Below are positions 1 to 5,711 of a stretch of 9,297 nt of DNA, in pieces (positions within the stretch are counted from its first letter, which is position 1; every line of letters starts with the position of its first letter). The notes under the pieces are model-generated. The model did not search any database. It was not told the origin of the DNA and was given only the letters and a program-made list of their open reading frames with translations. The position numbers and the translations under genes are program-made. The stretch is from Flammeovirgaceae bacterium. GTDB taxonomy: Bacteria; Bacteroidota; Bacteroidia; Cytophagales; Cyclobacteriaceae. The stretch covers positions 1-9,297 of the forward strand of contig JAKEEN010000250.1 in assembly GCA_022616575.1 (NCBI GenBank), read 5' to 3'.

Positions 1-2174
1 ACTTGTAAAACAATGTCGCGTGTAGGAATCACATTGGCGGATGGATATAAGCGCAAACCTTGATAGTCTTTCGAAAGCAGACCTAAATATTGCTTCAGGT
101 CCATGCTCTTGATGCCAAGATCCTGATAAGGCAAATAATCATTCGGGCCGCCTGATCGATATTGCTCCAATGAGAGTGTATATGGGAACGGTTCTGATTC
201 GTAATGTTTCCTCATGGACTGTGCTATATACCAATCCGTATTATAGTAACTCAATACAATTACCCGTAAGTCTGTTCTAACACCCTCAACTTCCTGAGCA
301 TACCAGAGAGGGAACGTGTCATTATCACCACCTGTGAAAAGCACCCCTTGCTGTTCGCATGATTGTAAATAGTTAATCGCAGAATCAACGGAGAAGTATC
401 GGTTTGCACGATTGTGATCATCCCATCCCTGAGCAGCCATGAGTGCCGGTGCAGAGAAACAAAGCAAGGTTGCCGCAACGGTTGTTACTTTGAGGTTATT
501 AATCACTTTCTGCAACGTGTTGGCAATAGCAATTACGGCAAAGCCAATCCAGAAACAATAAGCATAGTAAGAGCCGGCATAGATATAATCACGTTCGCGT
601 GGCTCTGCCGGAGGAGAGTTCAGGTACACAACAAGGGCAGCGCCTGTAAGAATAAACAACAGGCTAATGACCGCTGCATTTTTTTGGTCGTTAACAAGTT
701 GATAGAACATTCCGATTAAGCCGAGCGCAAAGGGAATCATGAAGAAATTATTTCTCCCGCCATTCTCAGCCAATTTTTGCGGAAGTTTCTCAAACCATTG
801 GTTAGGTACCATCCAATTCGCATCCTGAGTATCGCTTTCGCGACCGGCAAAATTGAACATGAAGTAACGCACGTACATCCAGCCAATCTGGTGCTTGAAC
901 ATAAACCGGATATTATCAGCAAAGGTTGGTTTTTGACCCTCGCGCAACCCTAAAATATCGCGGTATCGTTCCTGGTGGTCAGGGTCGGTGCTGTAAATTC
1001 TGGGTAGAATAGTTTGATCTTGGGGTGCATATTCATACTCTACCCTGCGATCCTTTTCTTCGTATCGGTCTTTACCCTTTTTGTAAGTTGGAGCACCTTC
1101 CTTGTATCCTTTTACCTGGGCAGTAAAATACTGGCCATACAATAAGGGCCGGCTTCCATATTGTTCACGTTTCAAATAACTCACAAAGCTCATAACATCT
1201 TGTGGGTCATTTTCATCGATCGGGGGGTCATAGCTTGAGCGGATCACAATCACTGCGTAGGAGGCGTACCCAATCAAAATGAAAGCAATGGAAACAAGAA
1301 ACGTATTGAGCACTGGCTTCACTTTCTTTTGCGTAAACATGATTCCCCAAATCAAGGCACTGATTAAAAGCAGGGCGAAAACAATAACACCTGAACCAAA
1401 CGGCAACCGCAGCGTATTCACGAAGAAAATTTCAAAACTGCCTGCAATGGATGGTAAGCCCGGGATAATAATGTCATTAATAAGGATGATCAGGAATAAA
1501 CTGATCAACATGGTGAGTATAATGCCCCAGGTCGTTGTCTTATATTTTTTGAAATAGTAAATGAGGGCAAGTGCGGGGATTGTAACGAGGTTCAGCAAGT
1601 GCACTCCAATGGAGAGGCCCATCATGTAAAAAATGAGAATCAGCCAGCGATTGGCTTTTGATTCGTCTTCGATCACATCCCACTTCAGCATAGCCCACAC
1701 TACAAAGGCGGTAAAGAATGATGACATGGCGTACACTTCAGCCTCTACCGCAGAAAACCAGGCGGAGTCTGAAAATGTATAAGTTAAAGCACCCACCACA
1801 CCGGCACCCATCAGTAACAAACTTTGGTCGAGCGTGATGTCTTTATCGTTTTTCGTTTTTAAAATCTTGCGGCCAAAAAGCGTAATCGACCAGAAAAGGA
1901 AAAGTACTGTAAAAGCGCTTGATAGAACGCTTAAAAAGTTGATCCAATAGGCCACCTGGGTTACATCCCCAAGGGCTAAAAAGGAGAACATTCTTCCCAG
2001 CAGCAGGAATAAGGGTGCTCCAGGAGGATGAGGAACTTCCAGTTTATAAGACACAGCAATAAATTCACCGCAGTCCCAGTAGCTGGCGGTGTCTTCCATG
2101 GTGAACCAATACGTGGCAAGGCCTACGGCAAAAATTGCCCAGCCCGTGATGTTGTTAATTCGTTGAAAATTCAT
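1..2174 (-). CDS. DUF2723 / GT-C membrane glycosyltransferase, partial (C-terminus beyond left edge)
   Basis: This frame is open from ATG at 2174 to the left edge, giving 724 visible codons with no stop. The N-terminus carries the DUF2723 hallmarks: a first membrane segment (about residues 9-24), then W33-D-C-G-E-F38 and H49-P-P-G-A-P54. About ten hydrophobic segments follow. A soluble-looking stretch includes the motifs PPAEPRERDY and GGDNDTFPLWYAQEVEGVRTD, and the frame continues past the window. DUF2723 proteins are common in Bacteroidota and are related to animal TMEM260, a protein O-mannosyltransferase; databases label them glycosyltransferase family 117. By family inference the enzyme moves a lipid-linked sugar onto periplasmic proteins, with Asp34 or Glu37 in the first loop as the likely catalytic acid. 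The substrate is unknown. Family members often reach about 1000 residues, so roughly a quarter may be missing. It lies 212 bp downstream of a same-strand membrane-protein gene and is probably expressed separately. Family call sure; biochemical role inferred. Confidence 0.93.
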   Translation of the reverse strand, partial: MNFQRINNITGWAIFAVGLATYWFTMEDTASYWDCGEFIAVSYKLEVPHPPGAPLFLLLGRMFSFLALGDVTQVAYWINFLSVLSSAFTVLFLFWSITLFGRKILKTKNDKDITLDQSLLLMGAGVVGALTYTFSDSAWFSAVEAEVYAMSSFFTAFVVWAMLKWDVIEDESKANRWLILIFYMMGLSIGVHLLNLVTIPALALIYYFKKYKTTTWGIILTMLISLFLIILINDIIIPGLPSIAGSFEIFFVNTLRLPFGSGVIVFALLLISALIWGIMFTQKKVKPVLNTFLVSIAFILIGYASYAVIVIRSSYDPPIDENDPQDVMSFVSYLKREQYGSRPLLYGQYFTAQVKGYKEGAPTYKKGKDRYEEKDRRVEYEYAPQDQTILPRIYSTDPDHQERYRDILGLREGQKPTFADNIRFMFKHQIGWMYVRYFMFNFAGRESDTQDANWMVPNQWFEKLPQKLAENGGRNNFFMIPFALGLIGMFYQLVNDQKNAAVISLLFILTGAALVVYLNSPPAEPRERDYIYAGSYYAYCFWIGFAVIAIANTLQKVINNLKVTTVAATLLCFSAPALMAAQGWDDHNRANRYFSVDSAINYLQSCEQQGVLFTGGDNDTFPLWYAQEVEGVRTDLRVIVLSYYNTDWYIAQSMRKHYESEPFPYTLSLEQYRSGGPNDYLPYQDLGIKSMDLKQYLGLLSKDYQGLRLYPSANVIPTRDIVLQ

Positions 2175-2250
2175 TTTTCTAAATAGAGACAGAGTTATAA
2201 AATTAAGTCCACCTTCGTCCAATTCATCGGGAACTCCGGCAGACTGTCAG

Positions 2251-2288
2251 CCTTCGTCCCGAAGTGTGGGGACTTCAACTGATGAAGG
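2251..2288. repeat. Imperfect palindrome (nested hairpin) upstream of the DUF2723 gene
   Basis: The outer arms 2251-2258 (ccttcgtc) and 2281-2288 (gatgaagg) pair over 8 bp with one G-T wobble. Inside them 2261-2265 (gaagt) pairs perfectly with 2272-2276 (acttc) around a six-base loop. The word ccttcgtcc also occurs as a direct copy at 2212-2220, so the element looks like part of a small dispersed or decayed palindromic repeat. There is no T-run on either side, so it is not a canonical intrinsic terminator. It lies about 75 bp upstream of the DUF2723 start on the transcribed minus strand and could fold in the leader or act as an attenuator. The fold is visible; the role is inferred. Confidence 0.45.
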
Positions 2289-2304
2289 GGCGAAAATAGG
2301 GAAA

Positions 2305-2390
2305 TAAGTCCACAGTCAATATAGTCCTTAGTCGATAGTCCATAGGCTTAGACACATCACCATGAGCCTCGACCACGGACCATGGACTAT
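2305..2390. repeat. Degenerate 7-bp tandem repeats forming an inverted repeat after the 208-residue gene
   Basis: The left arm repeats a word close to tagtccW: the triplet gtc recurs at 2308, 2315, 2324, 2331 and 2338, spaced 7, 9, 7 and 7 bp. The right arm carries the complementary word, with gac at 2371, 2378 and 2385, again every 7 bp. The arms pair perfectly over 9 bp (2335-2343 with 2382-2390), and an inner stem joins 2344-2350 to 2363-2369 with one wobble. The right arm contains the stop codon of the minus-strand membrane-protein gene (2387-2389), so the hairpin would form at the very 3' end of that message. No T-tract follows, so this is at best a weak or Rho-assisted terminator or an mRNA-stabilising stem. 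Confidence 0.6.
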
Positions 2391-3013
2391 TTATAAACAA
2401 TCATATAAAACACCAGCCATAAAAAGAATATGAGGATATAGGATGAAGAAACGATCCACCAGACTACTTTCTTGTCTTTCCTGGCCACAGAATGAATGCG
2501 GGTAACCAGGGCGAACCAATAAAAAACTTCAAAAAGATTTAGCGCCCGCAATGGGTAGGCGTATCGTTTGTCGATATAGTAATAATCAACAAAGCTGATC
2601 ATGGAAAAAGGATAAAATGCATTGACCTGTGCCAAGGTTGGGTCGGGCACCACGACAATAAACCATAGAATCTTTAGTACATCGGCCAGCAGAAAAATAA
2701 ATTCAGCGCCAATGGCAATACCCCAGCACTGGGCATACGTTACCCGGTAGCCATATAAAAAGCAACCGACCCAAATCACAAAACCGATTACGGTGAATTT
2801 CCAGGCGTATATAATAGGGATGCCGACCAACTCGAGAGCATTTAAAACACGCAACACAAAACCTTCGGGCCTGTCTTGTAAGAACTCGAAGGCAGCCGTT
2901 TCGTTATCTATCAAAACCTGGCGGGTGTATGTGAAGAGAAGAGTAAGCAGGCAAAGCAGCAGAAATAGTAACCTTTTGTCGGCTGAGAATATTGATTTAG
3001 TTTCGTCCTTCAA
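2387..3013 (-). CDS. Uncharacterised five-helix inner-membrane protein
   Basis: This 208-residue protein is not recognised. It has about five hydrophobic segments (residues 15-30, 68-89, 97-122, 158-172 and 184-206), short charged loops, and a lysine-rich loop (RKDKK, 178-182) before the last helix, which fits an integral inner-membrane protein. Features that may be conserved are LADVLKILWF (108-117) inside helix three and YPLRALNLFE (153-162) before helix four. No catalytic motif or known transporter signature is evident. The start used is TTG at 3013: the frame has no ATG until well inside the protein, and TTG gives a short polar N-terminus before the first helix. The frame is open upstream, so another non-ATG start is possible. 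The gene is divergent from the TPR gene with only 31 bp between the starts, and its stop lies inside a 7-bp repeat hairpin. The coding call is supported by its length, hydrophobic pattern and tidy ends; function is unknown. Confidence 0.8.
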   Translation of the reverse strand: MKDETKSIFSADKRLLFLLLCLLTLLFTYTRQVLIDNETAAFEFLQDRPEGFVLRVLNALELVGIPIIYAWKFTVIGFVIWVGCFLYGYRVTYAQCWGIAIGAEFIFLLADVLKILWFIVVVPDPTLAQVNAFYPFSMISFVDYYYIDKRYAYPLRALNLFEVFYWFALVTRIHSVARKDKKVVWWIVSSSYILIFFLWLVFYMIVYK

Positions 3014-3016
3014 TGT

Positions 3017-3044
3017 GTTTAAGTGCTTAAGTGTGTAGGTGGTT
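3017..3044. repeat. Short 8-bp tandem repeat in the divergent start region
   Basis: Three to four degenerate copies lie in a row: gtttaagt (3017-3024), gcttaagt (3025-3032), gtgtaggt (3033-3040), then ggtt. The array fills almost all of the 31-bp gap between the TTG start of the minus-strand membrane-protein gene and the ATG at 3045. It leaves no room for two normal back-to-back promoters in the gap, so at least one promoter must lie inside the opposite gene or overlap the repeat. Confidence 0.55.
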
Positions 3045-4307
3045 ATGTTCCGAATTTTAAAATTACGAGTTTCAAATTTAGTTGGTAAGTATTGGTCATT
3101 TCCTCCTGCCTATTGCTTATTACTTATTGCCTATTGCCTGTTATTTTTAAATGTAAACTCCTCTGCCCAGACCCAATCTGCGTTAAAAAAAGACACCACC
3201 ATCATTTTGCTGTCGGATATTTCGGTTCAACTTGATTGCACACAAGCCCTTAACGATCTTTATAATTTTAAGTTTGATAAGGCCGAACAGCAATTCAGGT
3301 GGTTAAAACAAAAATATGCCTGGCACCCGTTGCCGTATTTTTTAATGGGACTGATTGAGTGGTGGAAGATTATGCCCAACACGAAAGACAAATCGCATGA
3401 CGAGCAATTTCTGACATACATGGATTCAACCATTCTGATTGCCGAACACCTGTACAAAAAATACCCGCCATATAAAGTTGAAGCCTCATTTTTTCTTGCG
3501 GCTGCTTATGGTTTTAAGGGCCGACTTTATTCTGATGAAGAAAGAAAGAGCTGGACAAAGGCGGCATCGGCAGGAAAGACTGCGCTGAATTACTTAGAGG
3601 TAAGCAAAGGACATCATAACTTAAGTCCGGAGTTAGTTTTTGGTGATGCACTCTATAATTATTTTTCAGTTTGGGTTCCTGAAAATTATCCCGTGCTTAA
3701 ACCAGTACTCTGGTTTTTCCCGAAAGGCGATAAAAAGCTAGGGTTACAACAACTTAAAGAAGTTTCGGGTAATGCATTTTACACACGCACAGAAGCCATG
3801 GTTTGGCTCATGCGCATTCTGAATAGTTTTGAAAATGATCAACCCCGGGCTTTTCAGATCAGCGAATATTTGTTTAAGACATATCCGGAAAATCCATACT
3901 TCCATCGCTACTATGCACGCATGTTGTATTCAATGGGACGGTATGGAGAATTAGAGCCAGTGTGTTTATCTATTTTAAGTAAAATCGATAGTGCTCAAAA
4001 TGGGTATGAAGCTACCAGCGGTCGGTATGCTTCATTCTTCCTCGGCCAGATGTATGAAACCCGGAAAAAATTAGACGAGGCAAAAAAATATTATGAGCGA
4101 TGCATGAAATATGCCGAAGAGATTGATGCAACAGATTCCGGGTATTATTTGTACAGCATGATTTCCCTGGGAGAGATAGCCGAAAAAAAGGGCGACAAAG
4201 CTGCGGCTAAAAAATATTTTAAAGAAGTGAAAAAGAAATCCAAACGAAAAGACGAAGCCTTTAAAGATGCCAAGCGGAGATTGAAGAAAATGGAGAAGGA
4301 AGATTAA
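3045..4307 (+). CDS. Secreted TPR-like protein with N-terminal signal peptide
   Basis: From ATG 3045 this encodes 420 residues; a GTG at 3039 would add two. The N-terminus has a basic region, a hydrophobic core (about residues 22-35) and a plausible cleavage after NSSA (about 41), suggesting export to the periplasm or outer membrane. The rest is mostly helical and rich in aromatic and lysine residues. Helical-pair repeats of TPR character are visible near residues 66-105, 265-310, 325-358 (with GQMYETRKKLDEAKKYYER) and 366-398 (LGEIAEKKGDKAAAKKYF). The last 30 residues are strongly basic. TPR proteins act as scaffolds; no partner can be named. The signal-peptide core is encoded by a 7-bp tandem repeat (3104-3145). 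The gene is followed after 4 bp by a strong hairpin and then by a membrane-protein gene on the same strand. Coding status is sure; the start and specific role are less so. Confidence 0.88.
   Translation: MFRILKLRVSNLVGKYWSFPPAYCLLLIAYCLLFLNVNSSAQTQSALKKDTTIILLSDISVQLDCTQALNDLYNFKFDKAEQQFRWLKQKYAWHPLPYFLMGLIEWWKIMPNTKDKSHDEQFLTYMDSTILIAEHLYKKYPPYKVEASFFLAAAYGFKGRLYSDEERKSWTKAASAGKTALNYLEVSKGHHNLSPELVFGDALYNYFSVWVPENYPVLKPVLWFFPKGDKKLGLQQLKEVSGNAFYTRTEAMVWLMRILNSFENDQPRAFQISEYLFKTYPENPYFHRYYARMLYSMGRYGELEPVCLSILSKIDSAQNGYEATSGRYASFFLGQMYETRKKLDEAKKYYERCMKYAEEIDATDSGYYLYSMISLGEIAEKKGDKAAAKKYFKEVKKKSKRKDEAFKDAKRRLKKMEKED
3104..3145 (+). repeat. 7-bp tandem repeat inside the signal-peptide coding region
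   Basis: Consecutive heptamers read tcctgcc, tattgct, tattact, tattgcc, tattgcc, tgttatt from 3104 to 3145. Three units (21 bp) equal seven codons, so the protein also shows a seven-residue period: AYCLLLI followed by AYCLLFL. The repeat therefore supplies the hydrophobic core of the signal peptide of the TPR-like protein. Copy-number change by one unit would shift the frame; change by three would lengthen or shorten the core. Confidence 0.7.
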
Positions 4308-4311
4308 ATTC

Positions 4312-4374
4312 GTTGTTAGTTGTTCGTGTTGGAAAAACCTGCGAGCAACTAACAACCAGCAACCAACAACAATT
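4312..4374. repeat. Strong hairpin made of degenerate 7-bp repeats between the TPR gene and the next gene
   Basis: The arm 4312-4322 (gttgttagttg) is the exact reverse complement of 4346-4356 (caactaacaac). Including one G-T wobble and three further pairs, the stem extends to 15 bp (4312-4326 with 4342-4356) around a 15-base loop. Both arms have a 7-bp period: gttgtta, gttgttc, gtgttgg on the left, and aactaac, aaccagc, aaccaac, aacaatt on the right (4347-4374). The stem begins 4 bp after the TPR stop codon. No T-run follows, so it is not a textbook intrinsic terminator, but it could partly terminate transcription, protect the upstream message from 3' decay, or set a ratio between the two same-strand genes. 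Confidence 0.65.
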
Positions 4375-4376
4375 AA

Positions 4377-5711
4377 ATGGAACTGCGCGACTTCATTGTA
4401 ACCCCGCTAGTGCTTTTTGCCGTTTATGTGGCAGCCTGGTTTATCAGGCCACAAGTAAGCGATGAATTAACAAGGCGGTATTTTCTTCCGGCTCTCACAC
4501 TCAAAATAATAGGGGCGCTGGCGGTTGGTTTTATCTATCAGTTCTACTACAAGGGAGGTGATACGTTTGCCTACCATACACATGGAAGTCGGGTACTGTG
4601 GGAAATTTTTATGGAATCTCCCTCCGAAGGAATCAGGACCTTTTTCCTGCACGGCTATTTTGGCCCCGGCATGTGGGATATCAGTGACCGAATCTGGTAT
4701 TGGCGCGATGAGCAATCATTTTTTGTGATACAGTTCGCGGCCTTTTTTGATCTGTTTACATTTTCTACATATTCAGCTACGGCAGTATTATTTGCCGCTT
4801 TGGGCTTTACCGGAAGCTGGATGTTGTTTCTCGTATTTTATAAAACGCACAAAGAGGCGGTGCATTGGTTTGCCATTTCATGTTTGTTTATTCCATCCAC
4901 TCTTTTTTGGGGGTCTGGCATACTGAAAGATACCATAACATTTGCTTTTATTGGCATGGGTACATTCAGCCTTTACAGAATTTTCTTTGAAAGAAGAGTT
5001 CAGTTTCAATACCTGGCACTTTTAATATTCTCGTTCTATACTATCTATTCAATCAAAAAATATATTCTTATCAGTTTAGTGGCGGCCGTGATTGTATGGG
5101 TTGCTTCCGGTTACTTGTTTAAGGTCCGCTCAATCGCCATGCGGATGTTGATCATACCCTTCGTGATTTGTCTTTGTGCTGCGCTTACGTATTTCAGTAT
5201 CAACAAAGTGGTGGAAGATGATCCCCGCTATTCGCTTGATAAAATTGCCCAAACTTCCATGATCACCGCGTATGACATCCGGTACGGCTGGGGTGCCCGT
5301 GAGGGTGAAGGCTCAGGTTATACACTCGGTGAATTGGATGGTACCTGGCAGAGTATGATCAGGCTGGCACCCGAGGCAATTAATGTATCGCTGTTCAGAC
5401 CTTACTTATGGGAAGTAAGTAATCCGCTCATGATGCTTTCGGCTATTGAAAGTCTGGTCACTTTATTTTTTACACTCGGAGTTGTATTGACTGTCCGGGG
5501 CCGGATATTGAAATATCTCAAAACCGAAGTTATTTTTTGTTTGGTATTTGCATTGATTTTTGCATTCGGAGTGGGGGTTTCCACATTCAATTTCGGAACC
5601 TTGTCCCGTTACAAAATTCCGCTACTCCCATTTTACTGGACGGCCCTGGCCATGATTTATGTTTCCTGGAAACAGGATAAACTTCAGGAGTTCACGAGCG
5701 ACCTGAATTGA
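4377..5711 (+). CDS. Polytopic membrane protein, GT-C or polysaccharide-polymerase-like
   Basis: This 444-residue protein has about ten hydrophobic segments from residue 7 to 430. Three features suggest envelope glycan work. The first outside loop carries GGDTFAYH (60-67), an acidic-aromatic motif placed like the catalytic loop of GT-C glycosyltransferases. A second loop reads PSTLFWGSGILKDTI (173-187). Near the C-terminus FGTLSRYKIPLLPF (406-419) resembles the N/G...RY...P..P end motif of several membrane glycosyltransferases and polymerases. A larger non-membrane stretch lies at about 275-345. No named family can be assigned with certainty; an EpsG/Wzy-like polymerase or a GT-C transferase are the main options. 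The ATG is preceded by an A-rich stretch and no Shine-Dalgarno. The gene begins 69 bp after the TPR gene, possibly in one transcript through a hairpin. Its 3' end overlaps the convergent glycosyltransferase gene by 28 bp. Confidence 0.88.
   Translation: MELRDFIVTPLVLFAVYVAAWFIRPQVSDELTRRYFLPALTLKIIGALAVGFIYQFYYKGGDTFAYHTHGSRVLWEIFMESPSEGIRTFFLHGYFGPGMWDISDRIWYWRDEQSFFVIQFAAFFDLFTFSTYSATAVLFAALGFTGSWMLFLVFYKTHKEAVHWFAISCLFIPSTLFWGSGILKDTITFAFIGMGTFSLYRIFFERRVQFQYLALLIFSFYTIYSIKKYILISLVAAVIVWVASGYLFKVRSIAMRMLIIPFVICLCAALTYFSINKVVEDDPRYSLDKIAQTSMITAYDIRYGWGAREGEGSGYTLGELDGTWQSMIRLAPEAINVSLFRPYLWEVSNPLMMLSAIESLVTLFFTLGVVLTVRGRILKYLKTEVIFCLVFALIFAFGVGVSTFNFGTLSRYKIPLLPFYWTALAMIYVSWKQDKLQEFTSDLN

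Noticed and set aside
1279..1557. Plus-strand frames (414-719, 1279-1557) and a shadow minus-strand frame (737-922) inside the left-hand gene
   Set aside because: All lie within the continuous DUF2723 frame, which runs to the left edge without a stop and has motif support over its length.
2305..2390. CRISPR array
   Set aside because: Units are 7 bp, contiguous and degenerate, without spacers of 25-40 bp and without cas genes nearby.
4312..4356. Intrinsic (Rho-independent) terminator
   Set aside because: The stem is strong but A/T-rich in part and no T-run follows on either strand, so it was recorded as a repeat hairpin instead.
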